Below are positions 1 through 5,318 of a stretch of 8,458 nucleotides of DNA, one piece after another. The DNA is from Methanobacteriota archaeon (GTDB taxonomy: Archaea > Thermoplasmatota > Thermoplasmata > JAUWGG01). The position numbers were made by a program, and so were the translations under genes. The notes under the pieces are model-generated. The model searched no databases, was not told where the DNA came from, and saw nothing but the letters and a program-made list of their open reading frames with translations. The stretch lies in NCBI GenBank assembly GCA_030606525.1, contig JAUWGG010000029.1:1-8458 (forward strand), in the 5' to 3' direction. Every line of letters starts with the position of its first letter. Within the stretch, counting starts at the first letter, position 1.

Positions 1-1
1 C

Positions 2-727
2 CATATTCCAACTGAAGTTACAACTGTTTTTCTGAACTTTTGGTGGGTGGGACTCAGTTTGATCGTATTGCTGAGCATATGTATACTTTTCATAAATCTG
101 AGCGATTCGATGCTAGCAGCCTTGTTTGGTGTAGCTTCAACGATGGTTTGGTGCACTTTTTTCACTTCCAAAGGCCTTTTGTGGTTTACAACCGATATTC
201 TCATCATTCCCGCATTGTTGGCTACAGCAGGTTTTTATTTTGCATTGATAGAATGTATCGAAGGTCGAGATAGAAAATTGAAAAAAACCGACCAAATTAT
301 CTTCAGAAAGAAATTGATTGTTGGGATACTTCTTATTATCATACTTCTTCCATTAAACTATACTTTTTTCACGGTCACTATTGATGATAGTTATACCAAT
401 AAAACAGATGATATTGTAGAGTTAAATTTTAGGATTAAGAACTATAGGGTAACGCCCATCACCGTAAGCTACAGATTTCATCTTGATGATCCGATGAGTC
501 AAGGAGATGTATTCGCTGGGAATGGCACTGTTACGATTGGACCGTTTAGCTCAGTGATAATAACCCATGAAGCTACAAGTTTAATTGAAGGGTACGATGT
601 GACTGACCCTCATTTTTTAATAATGAATATAGAGATCACCAAGAATGGATTGGTTATTGCAAGGTATAGCGAACAAAAAAGCCCCTATGATTGGGACTAC
701 AGCACCCTCCCACCTACTAAGAAATAG
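2..727 (+). CDS. Membrane protein of unknown function, 5' end outside the window
   Basis: The frame is open from the left edge (codon at position 2) to a TAG at 725-727, so about 241 codons are visible and the true start is probably outside. A GTG at 47 is an internal possibility but has no clear ribosome binding site. Four hydrophobic segments can be seen: around FWWVGLSLIVLLSICILFI, MLAALFGVASTMVW, LIIPALLATAGFYFALIECI and LIVGILLIIILLPLNYTFF. A basic loop (GRDRKLKK) lies between the third and fourth and is probably cytoplasmic. After the last segment comes a soluble domain of about 110 residues with alternating hydrophobic residues (VELNFRIKNY, VTIGPFSSVII), suggesting a beta-sandwich outside the membrane. 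Several N-x-S/T sites are present there. I do not recognise the family. The stop falls within the overlapping frame that runs to 932, so a frameshift near the end is possible. Confidence 0.7.
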   Translation, partial: HIPTEVTTVFLNFWWVGLSLIVLLSICILFINLSDSMLAALFGVASTMVWCTFFTSKGLLWFTTDILIIPALLATAGFYFALIECIEGRDRKLKKTDQIIFRKKLIVGILLIIILLPLNYTFFTVTIDDSYTNKTDDIVELNFRIKNYRVTPITVSYRFHLDDPMSQGDVFAGNGTVTIGPFSSVIITHEATSLIEGYDVTDPHFLIMNIEITKNGLVIARYSEQKSPYDWDYSTLPPTKK

Positions 728-932
728 AATAGAAAAAGGATATGGAGACAAGGAATATTGGTATCTGAAAGATAATGATCTTTTGGATGAGAATGCAAAG
801 GTCATCACGATCGTACATGAAACGCAAATAATGAATGATTTCAGTGATGTGATGAATGTAATGGATGTAAAAGTGCACTACATATTAACTCCAAAGAGGA
901 TTATTGTAATAAAAAAGAATGAATCAAGATAA
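645..932 (+). CDS. Small hypothetical ORF, or frameshifted tail of the upstream gene
   Basis: A frame of up to 95 codons overlaps the end of the upstream membrane-protein gene by 83 bases, in the +1 frame relative to it. The part after 727 reads like real coding sequence: purine-first codons dominate and the peptide is balanced (KVITIVHETQIM, VKVHYILTPKRIIVIKK). None of the possible starts (ATG 645, ATG 687, TTG 783) is preceded by a convincing ribosome binding site. This favours either a coupled gene with an atypical start or a C-terminal continuation separated by a frameshift. A run of six T (933-938) directly follows the stop and could terminate transcription. It converges on the PIN toxin gene, 30 bases away. 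I recognise no domain. Confidence 0.4.
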   Translation: MDWLLQGIANKKAPMIGTTAPSHLLRNRIEKGYGDKEYWYLKDNDLLDENAKVITIVHETQIMNDFSDVMNVMDVKVHYILTPKRIIVIKKNESR

Positions 933-938
933 TTTTTT
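933..938 (+). terminator. T6 tract after the 645-932 frame
   Basis: Six consecutive T residues follow the TAA at 930-932, in the 30-base gap before the convergent toxin gene. Archaeal RNA polymerase commonly terminates at short T tracts, with or without a hairpin. No strong hairpin precedes it, so the call rests on the tract and its position. Confidence 0.35.
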
Positions 939-962
939 ACAAACTTTGGGGTACTTCAATTG

Positions 963-1403
963 CTAAATCTGGTTAGTACCTTTGTTTCTCAACCATTCTA
1001 TGACATCTTTTATTTTCCAAATCCTCACCTTTTGTTGTTTCTCAGAATGTTTATCCTCGGTCCAAATCCCATCACACTCGATAGCCAATGCTAAAGCGAG
1101 AAAAGGGACATCATCTTCATCAATCTGCCCAATTAATTTATAAGCTTCATCTAATTTATCTAAATAAATTTTAACATCTATCACTTCTAAGTACTCTGAC
1201 AATATGCTTATCAATTCCAAGTTCTCCGCCACTGTTAGAGAATTTTTTAGAGATAATTCCGGTATCAGCGCATTTAATTCGTTAAAGGTTTCTGTAGGAA
1301 CAATAAAATGAATTGGAGATGTTAATATGATCCTTCTTGTTGTAGAATCTCGAATGAGAGAAGCAAAAAGGATGTTCGTATCGACAACGAATCTCAATGC
1401 CAT
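963..1403 (-). CDS. vapC: PIN-domain ribonuclease, VapC-type toxin
   Basis: This 146-residue protein has the PIN fold signature: VVDTNIL at the N terminus with the first acidic residue D8, E38/E42 in the next helix, an IDEDDVPFLALAL segment carrying D97/D98, and WTEDKH carrying D117. These acidic residues bind the metal ion used for RNA cleavage in the family. Length fits VapC-like toxins (about 130-150). The ATG lies only 4 bases after the stop of the RHH antitoxin, with GAGG directly in front, so translation is probably coupled to the antitoxin. By family knowledge VapC toxins cleave tRNA or rRNA and are held inactive by VapB. The target here cannot be read from sequence. All key acidic positions are present, so it appears intact. 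The specific VapC assignment comes from the neighbouring antitoxin, since lone PIN proteins also have other roles. Confidence 0.85.
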   Translation of the reverse strand: MALRFVVDTNILFASLIRDSTTRRIILTSPIHFIVPTETFNELNALIPELSLKNSLTVAENLELISILSEYLEVIDVKIYLDKLDEAYKLIGQIDEDDVPFLALALAIECDGIWTEDKHSEKQQKVRIWKIKDVIEWLRNKGTNQI

Positions 1404-1407
1404 TCCT

Positions 1408-1653
1408 CTATGAAGATTGCTTTGCCCTCGGTTCAGCTCTATGCTTTACCCATATCCTTTGCTTTACTTTTTTATCTAGTTCCTCGATGTCATTCTCTGT
1501 GAGGGTGCTCTTTTTGAGTAACTCATCCATCCTCCTTAAGTCGCTTATCTTTTTTATGATTGATTGACGAGCAACTTCACTCCATCTTATCTCAGGGTAC
1601 TTTTTCATCTCGTCATATACATTCTTAGGAATGCTTAAAGTCATGTTTGGCAT
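1408..1653 (-). CDS. vapB: Ribbon-helix-helix antitoxin, VapB-type
   Basis: I chose the ATG at 1653 (81 residues, MPNMTLSIP...). The frame is open further upstream to 1707, but that extension would run through the TATA box and inverted repeat. A partial ribosome binding site (GTGAT) lies just before 1653. A second ATG at 1644 is possible. Residues 4-31 (TLSIPKNVYDEM, then RWSEVARQSI) match the short beta strand plus two helices of MetJ/Arc-type DNA-binding domains seen in archaeal VapB proteins. The C-terminal half is charged and helical (ELLKKSTLTENDIEELDKKV), as expected of the toxin-binding tail. It lies 4 bases before the PIN toxin. RHH antitoxins bind DNA as dimers and repress their own operon, and the inverted repeat at 1670-1687 is a suitable operator. 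Confidence 0.8.
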   Translation of the reverse strand: MPNMTLSIPKNVYDEMKKYPEIRWSEVARQSIIKKISDLRRMDELLKKSTLTENDIEELDKKVKQRIWVKHRAEPRAKQSS

Positions 1654-1669
1654 GGAATCACTAATATAG

Positions 1670-1687
1670 ATATGTGAAAACACATAT
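1670..1687. promoter_or_regulatory. Perfect inverted repeat, candidate antitoxin operator
   Basis: The arms ATATGTG (1670-1676) and CACATAT (1681-1687) are perfect inverted repeats around AAAA. The right arm overlaps the TATA box of the toxin-antitoxin operon, and the repeat lies 17 bases upstream of the antitoxin ATG. A symmetric site there fits binding by an RHH dimer that blocks TBP/TFB. The function is inferred. Confidence 0.5.
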
Positions 1688-1692
1688 ATAAG
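1684..1692 (-). promoter_or_regulatory. TATA box of the toxin-antitoxin operon
   Basis: On the minus strand this reads CTTATATAT. Its centre is about 35 bases from the antitoxin ATG at 1653, which predicts transcription starting near 1662 and a leader of only about 9 bases. It lies just after the stop codon (1704-1706) of the upstream small gene, so the pair can be transcribed on its own. Confidence 0.55.
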
Positions 1693-1703
1693 TGTTATTC
1701 TTA

Positions 1704-1928
1704 TCAAAGCGTTGTGAAATTGAGCAGAACATTCTTTCCTTTCAGCTTCATTTGAACTTTATCCACAAAATTGATCACTTGCACTGGTACTATATCTTTA
1801 CCTTTCCATTCATAGACAAAATCATGGGTTCCAAGTGTGGATTTAAAACCTAACTCTCTGAATGTGTCGGCTATGATCGATGCTTTTTCACCCTCGCTGC
1901 TTATGGTTATAGTCACGTAAGTTTTCAT
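1704..1928 (-). CDS. Small conserved-looking protein of unknown function
   Basis: I chose ATG 1928 (74 residues) over the in-frame GTG at 1937, because AGGTGA at 1936-1941 is a good archaeal ribosome binding site 7 bases before the ATG, and the GTG lies inside it. The protein is soluble, with no membrane segment, signal peptide or cysteines. It reads as a compact alpha/beta unit: a strand (TYVTITISSEG), a helix (ASIIADTFRELGF), a strand with THDFVYEWKG, and a helix-strand end (VQVINFVDKVQMKLKGKNVLLNF). I cannot name the family. It shares the strand of the toxin-antitoxin pair and ends 51 bases before the antitoxin start, but that pair has its own promoter. The gene could be a third component or an unrelated neighbour. 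It is divergent from the ribosomal operon. Confidence 0.65.
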   Translation of the reverse strand: MKTYVTITISSEGEKASIIADTFRELGFKSTLGTHDFVYEWKGKDIVPVQVINFVDKVQMKLKGKNVLLNFTTL

Positions 1929-1961
1929 TTTTTTCACCTAACCTTAAATAATATCTTGTGA

Positions 1962-1970
1962 TAAAAAATT
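1962..1970 (-). promoter_or_regulatory. Possible TATA box of the small minus-strand gene
   Basis: On the minus strand this reads AATTTTTTA, within a short inverted repeat (GATAA at 1960-1964, TTATC at 1969-1973). It sits about 38 bases before the ATG at 1928 and predicts a start near 1940, just upstream of the ribosome binding site. The match to a consensus TATA box is moderate. Confidence 0.35.
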
Positions 1971-2005
1971 ATCTATGCCTACCGATCTCCCACCAAACAA
2001 AAACA

Positions 2006-2012
2006 TTTTATA
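2006..2012 (+). promoter_or_regulatory. TATA box of the rpl7ae operon
   Basis: TTTTATA, preceded by an A-rich segment where TFB would bind. The expected start of transcription is about 22-27 bases downstream of its centre, near 2032-2038. That gives the rpl7ae message a leader of about 75 bases, long for archaea and structured. No better TATA box lies closer to the gene. Confidence 0.6.
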
Positions 2013-2033
2013 CCATCATTTGCTTAACTGCTT

Positions 2034-2047
2034 GCTCTTCTAAGAGC
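2034..2047 (+). repeat. Perfect inverted repeat at the start of the rpl7ae leader
   Basis: GCTCTT (2034-2039) and AAGAGC (2042-2047) are perfectly complementary around CT. As RNA it would form a 5-bp hairpin with a UCUA loop. It coincides with the predicted 5' end of the transcript. The CUCUUCU strand is also complementary to the ribosome binding site at 2098-2103. Confidence 0.5.
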
Positions 2048-2053
2048 CAATGA

Positions 2054-2104
2054 ATGATGAAGTTGTGTCCTGGTAGATCATAAGGACATACAACTGAAGG
2101 AGGA
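2054..2104 (+). promoter_or_regulatory. Kink-turn-like L7Ae binding element in the rpl7ae leader
   Basis: An exact box C (AUGAUGA, 2054-2060) and an exact box D (CUGA, 2094-2097) close a long stem. Pairs G2059.A2097 and A2060.G2096 form the tandem sheared G.A step of a kink-turn. They continue into five Watson-Crick pairs (2061-2065 with 2091-2095), a UA bulge (2089-2090), then six more pairs (2066-2071 with 2083-2088). The ribosome binding site GGAGG (2099-2103) starts two bases after the G.A step, so bound protein would cover it. L7Ae is the archaeal kink-turn binder. From memory, leader kink-turns controlling L7Ae translation have been reported in Sulfolobus acidocaldarius and Archaeoglobus fulgidus. 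The weak point is the outer stem: with a 3-base bulge only U2055-A2098 pairs, so this may be an incomplete or atypical kink-turn. Confidence 0.6.
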
Positions 2105-2109
2105 ATAAT

Positions 2110-2481
2110 ATGGCGAAACCAATGTATGTACGATTTGAAATGTCTAAGGAGCTGGTTGATAAAACATACCAGATGGTAGAGATGGTAAGAGACACCGGGT
2201 CATTGAGAAAGGGGACGAACGAAGTGACAAAGCTCGTTGAGCGCGGAGAAGCAAAATTCGTTGTGATGTCTGAGGATGTTCAACCTGAGGAGATTTTAGC
2301 TCACATGCCCTTGCTGTGTGAAGAAAAAAATATACCTTATGCCTATGTACCACTTAAACAAGAGTTGGGCATTGCTTCTGGATTAATGAAAGCGTCAGCT
2401 TCAGTAGCGATCATCGACCCAGGAAAAGGAAAGGAATTGATGTCTGGACTGATCCAAAAGATAAAAGCTTTAAAAAAATAG
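2110..2481 (+). CDS. rpl7ae: Ribosomal protein L7Ae, kink-turn RNA-binding protein
   Basis: The 123-residue product matches archaeal L7Ae in length and throughout. Diagnostic segments are RKGTNEVTKLVERGEAKFVV (RNA-contacting loop and helix), SEDVQPEEILAHMPLLCEE, IPYAYV and KQELG. In archaea L7Ae is part of the large ribosomal subunit and also the core protein of box C/D and H/ACA guide RNPs and of RNase P, recognising kink-turns and kink-loops in each. The start is fixed by GGAGG at 2099-2103, 6 bases before the ATG. It is the first gene of a tight operon with S28e (12-base gap) and L24e. The leader carries a kink-turn-like element, so feedback control by its own product is likely. Nothing in the protein appears truncated. 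Confidence 0.97.
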   Translation: MAKPMYVRFEMSKELVDKTYQMVEMVRDTGSLRKGTNEVTKLVERGEAKFVVMSEDVQPEEILAHMPLLCEEKNIPYAYVPLKQELGIASGLMKASASVAIIDPGKGKELMSGLIQKIKALKK

Positions 2482-2493
2482 GAATTGATGTAA

Positions 2494-2700
2494 ATGCAAG
2501 AAGGTATACCAGCAGAAGTTGTTGAAGTCGTAGCTAGAACAGGTATGACTGGTGAAGCCACTCAAGTAAAGGTTAGAGTGCTGGACGGTAGAGACAAGGG
2601 AAGGATCATCACTAGAAATGTAAAGGGAGCAGTACAGATGGGTGATATACTAATGCTCAGGGAAACAGCGCGTGAAGCAAGGAAATTAACAGTTAGGTGA
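2494..2700 (+). CDS. rps28e: Ribosomal protein S28e
   Basis: The 68-residue protein has the S28e pattern: PAEVVEVVARTGMTGEATQVKVRVLDG in the OB-like beta barrel, GRIITRNVKGAVQMGDILMLRETARE near the end, and the conserved basic tail ARKLTVR. It is a small-subunit protein found in archaea and eukaryotes but not bacteria. Length is usual for the family. The ATG follows rpl7ae by 12 bases with only a weak ribosome binding site (TTGATG), so translation may rely partly on ribosomes finishing rpl7ae. The L24e gene follows 4 bases later. The order L7Ae-S28e-L24e is a standard archaeal arrangement. Confidence 0.96.
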   Translation: MQEGIPAEVVEVVARTGMTGEATQVKVRVLDGRDKGRIITRNVKGAVQMGDILMLRETAREARKLTVR

Positions 2701-2704
2701 GTAA

Positions 2705-2962
2705 ATGCCCTTAAGAAGAGTATGTTCATTTTGCGGGAATGAAATTGAACCTGGCACAGGTAAGATGTATATTAAAAAGGACGGTTCGGTCTTTCACTTC
2801 TGTACCAACAAATGTCAAAAGAATATGCTTGTCCTTAAACGTACGCCGAGGCGGATAAGGTGGACAGAGCATTATGTTGAAGCGAAAAAAGAAAGGTTGG
2901 CAGAAAAGAAGAAGAAAGAGAAAGTAAAAGTGAAGAAGAAGGTAAGGAGAAAGAAGAAGTAG
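2705..2962 (+). CDS. rpl24e: Ribosomal protein L24e, zinc ribbon
   Basis: The 85-residue protein starts with the L24e zinc ribbon: C7 and C10 (CSFC), then C33 and C37 (CTNKC), four candidate zinc ligands. The conserved KNMLVLKRTPRRIRWTEHY segment that contacts rRNA follows. It is an archaeal/eukaryotic large-subunit protein. From about residue 62 the tail is almost entirely lysine, arginine, glutamate and valine, adding some 20 residues to the compact archaeal core of about 60-65. AGGTGA, the ribosome binding site, covers the stop codon of rps28e (2698-2700), so the two are translationally coupled. This is the last gene of the operon before a 170-base spacer. In many euryarchaea ndk and infB would come next, but here an ABC transporter intervenes. 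Confidence 0.96.
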   Translation: MPLRRVCSFCGNEIEPGTGKMYIKKDGSVFHFCTNKCQKNMLVLKRTPRRIRWTEHYVEAKKERLAEKKKKEKVKVKKKVRRKKK

Positions 2963-2964
2963 AA

Positions 2965-2983
2965 TGAGGGTTTTTATACCTCA
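2965..2983 (+). terminator. Possible terminator hairpin after rpl24e
   Basis: TGAGG (2965-2969) and CCTCA (2979-2983) can pair around a loop that contains five T residues. It lies 3 bases after the rpl24e stop. The hairpin is short and no T tract follows it, so the call is tentative. TTTTTATA in the loop could instead be a TATA box. Confidence 0.3.
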
Positions 2984-3000
2984 CTATTTCGATTAAGAGT

Positions 3001-3019
3001 GCACATGTGCGATCGCGCA
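3001..3019. repeat. Nested GC-rich palindromes in the L24e-ABC spacer
   Basis: GCACATGTGC (3001-3010) is a perfect 10-bp palindrome. It overlaps GCGATCGC (3009-3016), a perfect 8-bp palindrome. As RNA, TGTGC (3006-3010) could pair with GCGCA (3015-3019) around GATC. The site is markedly richer in GC than the surrounding spacer. No gene lies in 2963-3130. A binding site or hairpin is possible, but I cannot assign a role. Confidence 0.4.
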
Positions 3020-3080
3020 AATAAGTTCTTTCGGATTAATTCTTGATATAATTTGAAAATGTGAACTTTAAAATAATTGT

Positions 3081-3089
3081 TATATTTAT
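3081..3089 (+). promoter_or_regulatory. TATA box of the ABC exporter operon
   Basis: TATATTTAT centred near 3085 predicts transcription starting around 3111 and a leader of about 20 bases before the ATG at 3131. This suggests the exporter genes are expressed separately from the ribosomal operon upstream. Confidence 0.5.
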
Positions 3090-3130
3090 CACTATAAAGA
3101 ATTAAGGTAGATAAGAAAAAGGTGGTTGAT

Positions 3131-4330
3131 ATGAATATGTTGAATAAGACGTTAATAATATGCTGGCGAGGTTTAGCAGAGGTATGGCATCAGAAGAAAT
3201 TGATGGCGTTTTTGCTTGCATATCCATTGATCTTCATGGTAATATTCGGGAGCGCCTTTGGTGGGGAATCACCACCGATTTCCATTGATCTGGCAATCGT
3301 GAAGGCACCAGAAATGGACAATGATACTTTAGCAGAATCTTTTATTGACATTTTTCATGAGTATGATGGTATTAATGTGATTGAAACTGAGGAAACTGGA
3401 GAAGAGCAGGTAAACCAAGCAAAAAAGCTTATTGAGGATAAGGATGTTGTAGCGGTTCTGTTTATTCCTCAATATTTTTCTAGAATTGTTTTCTCCTCCA
3501 TCAACATCACCATTTTCTACGATGAGGCAGCAGATATAACTACTCGAAATATTGCTGTTGGGACGATAGCAGGAATCATCGATGGTTTTTCCCAAAACAT
3601 CTCAGAAGAAAAAATTAGATTGGCTCAACAGTATGGCAACATCACTGAAGAAGAAGCCGTGTATATGCGGAGTGTTGCACAACCCATCAATGCTACTATC
3701 CTAGGCGTTTCTCCTATGGGGGGAAGAGAGCTCAAATACATCGATTTTCTTGTTCCAGGCTTGGTAGCAATGTCCATTATGTGGACAGGTGTAACCAGTT
3801 CTGCCTCCTCACTGGTTGAGGATCGAGTAAGGGGTATTAGACGCCGTATCTTATCCACGCCAACACCCAGGGCAGCAATAATACTAGGTGATACACTTTC
3901 CAAGATTGTTCTTATTGGGATCCAGGTTATTATATTATTGCTGGTTGCAGTTCTTGTCTATGACCTTTCCATAATTGGAGAGTTGTGGCTTGTTGCCCTC
4001 GTAATCATTATCGGTATGTTCTCAATGATAGGCATTGGCTTGGTTGTTTCAAGTTTTACAAAAACATCTGATGAAGCATCTAACCTATCTATGCTTATCA
4101 ACTTCCCTATGATGTTCCTCGCAGGAGTGTTTTTCCCAATTTCCCAGGGATGGATGTATTACCTTTCCCGCATCTTCCCGCTTACTTATATCAATGAAGC
4201 TTTGCGGGATGTCATGGTGCGCGGTTCTTCTATACAAGATATTATCATCCCGTTCATAGTTTCGATAATATTCGCCGTAGTCATTTTTGCCATCGGGGTT
4301 GTCTTGTTATCAAGGAGGGGGGAAGCATGA
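3131..4330 (+). CDS. ABC-2 type exporter permease subunit
   Basis: I chose ATG 3131 (399 residues). GGTGG (3121-3125) is the ribosome binding site 5 bases before it, and the in-frame GTG at 3122 lies inside that site. The layout is that of ABC-2 permeases with a large external loop. A first membrane segment (residues about 24-43, FLLAYPLIFMVIFGSAFGG) is followed by an extracytoplasmic domain of about 160 residues. Then come five membrane segments: FLVPGLVAMSIMWTGVTSS, IGIQVIILLLVAVLVYDLS, LWLVALVIIIGMFSMIGIG, INFPMMFLAGVFFPI and IPFIVSIIFAVVIFAIGVVLL. EDRVRGIRRRILSTP between the second and third is the typical cytoplasmic coupling region. It pairs with the ATPase gene that overlaps its stop codon. 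Family members export drugs, antibiotics, ions or lipids. The substrate here cannot be told. Confidence 0.9.
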   Translation: MNMLNKTLIICWRGLAEVWHQKKLMAFLLAYPLIFMVIFGSAFGGESPPISIDLAIVKAPEMDNDTLAESFIDIFHEYDGINVIETEETGEEQVNQAKKLIEDKDVVAVLFIPQYFSRIVFSSINITIFYDEAADITTRNIAVGTIAGIIDGFSQNISEEKIRLAQQYGNITEEEAVYMRSVAQPINATILGVSPMGGRELKYIDFLVPGLVAMSIMWTGVTSSASSLVEDRVRGIRRRILSTPTPRAAIILGDTLSKIVLIGIQVIILLLVAVLVYDLSIIGELWLVALVIIIGMFSMIGIGLVVSSFTKTSDEASNLSMLINFPMMFLAGVFFPISQGWMYYLSRIFPLTYINEALRDVMVRGSSIQDIIIPFIVSIIFAVVIFAIGVVLLSRRGEA

Positions 4331-5250
4331 ATGCCATATCTGTTAATAACTTATGCAAGAATTTCAATGGAGTTGTTGCTGTTAAGAATGTTTCTTTCAA
4401 TGTTGTGGAAAAAGAGATATTTGGTTTCCTTGGTCCAAACGGAGCTGGGAAAAGTACGATGGTAAAAATACTCACCAGCCAATTACCAGCTTCATCAGGT
4501 ACAGCACGAATCTTTGAAAACGATATTGCCCGGGCAGGGAAGATAAGGAGCCTAGTTGGGATCGTTCCGCAAGAATTATCACTTAACGAGATGCTCACAG
4601 CAAAGCAAAACATAATTTTTTATGGAACACTCTACAGCGTGCCACGAAAAAAAATCGAGGAGAAGGCAGAGGAACTTCTTTCTATTATGGATCTGCGACA
4701 TCGAAAAAATGACCTGGTAAAGAACTTTTCTGGGGGAATGAAACAACGCCTGAATATCATTTTGGCGCTTTTGCACAACCCAAAAGTATTGTTCCTCGAT
4801 GAACCTACCACAGGTCTAGATCCCCAGGCGAGAAGAAGGATTTGGGAATTCATTAAGGATATCAATGAGCAGGGAACAACCATTTTCCTCACCACCCATT
4901 ACATGGAGGAAGCAGATCATCTCTGTGATAGAATTGCGATCATCGATGAGGGAAAGATAATCGCCATGGATACCCCTTTTGAATTAAAAAAGAAGTTGAG
5001 AAGAGAATCAGTTGTTGAGATAAAGATAGACTATGATGATATGCTCATAAAAAATATAGAGAGTGTTCATGGTGTGAAACATGCAAGCTATGCCAATGGA
5101 ACATTGAAGATCATCGTTAAGGACAGAAAAGGACTATTATTGGATATAATGAAGAATCTTTCGAGCAGGAACATCAAATCACTCTCAACATTGGAGCCGA
5201 ATTTAGAAGATGTTTTCTTGGCTCTCACTGGTAAAAGACTTAGAGATTGA
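4327..5250 (+). CDS. ABC exporter ATP-binding subunit
   Basis: The 307-residue protein carries every ABC ATPase motif: Walker A GPNGAGKST (36-44), Q-loop Q82 (GIVPQE), signature FSGGMKQ (134-140), Walker B VLFLDEP (154-160, with D158 and catalytic E159), D-loop TGLDPQ and switch H191 (TTHYMEEAD). After about residue 225 a C-terminal extension of some 80 residues ends in LEPNLEDVFLALTGKRL. This is characteristic of the DrrA/CcmA-like exporter ATPases with a DUF4162-type tail. Its ATG overlaps the permease stop codon (ATGA, 4327-4330) and an AAGGAGG-type ribosome binding site lies just upstream in the permease gene, so the two are translationally coupled. It would energise export through the preceding permease, with two ATPases and two permeases expected per complex. 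All catalytic residues are intact. Confidence 0.95.
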   Translation: MNAISVNNLCKNFNGVVAVKNVSFNVVEKEIFGFLGPNGAGKSTMVKILTSQLPASSGTARIFENDIARAGKIRSLVGIVPQELSLNEMLTAKQNIIFYGTLYSVPRKKIEEKAEELLSIMDLRHRKNDLVKNFSGGMKQRLNIILALLHNPKVLFLDEPTTGLDPQARRRIWEFIKDINEQGTTIFLTTHYMEEADHLCDRIAIIDEGKIIAMDTPFELKKKLRRESVVEIKIDYDDMLIKNIESVHGVKHASYANGTLKIIVKDRKGLLLDIMKNLSSRNIKSLSTLEPNLEDVFLALTGKRLRD

Positions 5251-5265
5251 AGGGAAAGAAAAAAG

Positions 5266-5276
5266 AAATATTTAAA
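5266..5276 (+). promoter_or_regulatory. Possible TATA box of the methyltransferase gene
   Basis: AAATATTTAAA lies just after the ATPase stop. It predicts transcription starting near 5297, immediately before the ribosome binding site AAGGAGATGA (5301-5310). If used, it supports the downstream ATG at 5319 as the start codon. Confidence 0.4.
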
Positions 5277-5318
5277 GCTGGAGACTGATTGAAAATGAGC
5301 AAGGAGATGAATAATAAT

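Noticed and set aside
40..273. 77-codon plus-strand frame inside the first membrane-protein gene
   Set aside because: It is wholly contained in the better-supported frame 2-727, has no ribosome binding site, and its peptide has unusual H/S/R/F composition.
1654..1707. Longer antitoxin with an N-terminal extension starting at 1707
   Set aside because: The extension would cover the TATA box and inverted repeat, has no ribosome binding site, and precedes the normal start of the RHH domain.
2054..2097. Free-standing box C/D guide RNA in place of a leader element
   Set aside because: There is no outer terminal stem, no D' or C' box between, and the region between C and D is a stem rather than an open guide. 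The ribosome binding site and start codon follow at once.
2144..2561. Two minus-strand open frames opposite rpl7ae and rps28e
   Set aside because: They are antisense to certain ribosomal protein genes and have no ribosome binding site or recognisable domain.
2835..3020. Minus-strand frame rich in serine and leucine opposite the L24e tail
   Set aside because: Its low-complexity composition is simply the complement of the lysine codons in rpl24e.
4281..4895. Several minus-strand frames opposite the ABC ATPase gene
   Set aside because: All overlap the plus-strand gene with its complete motif set, and none has start signals.
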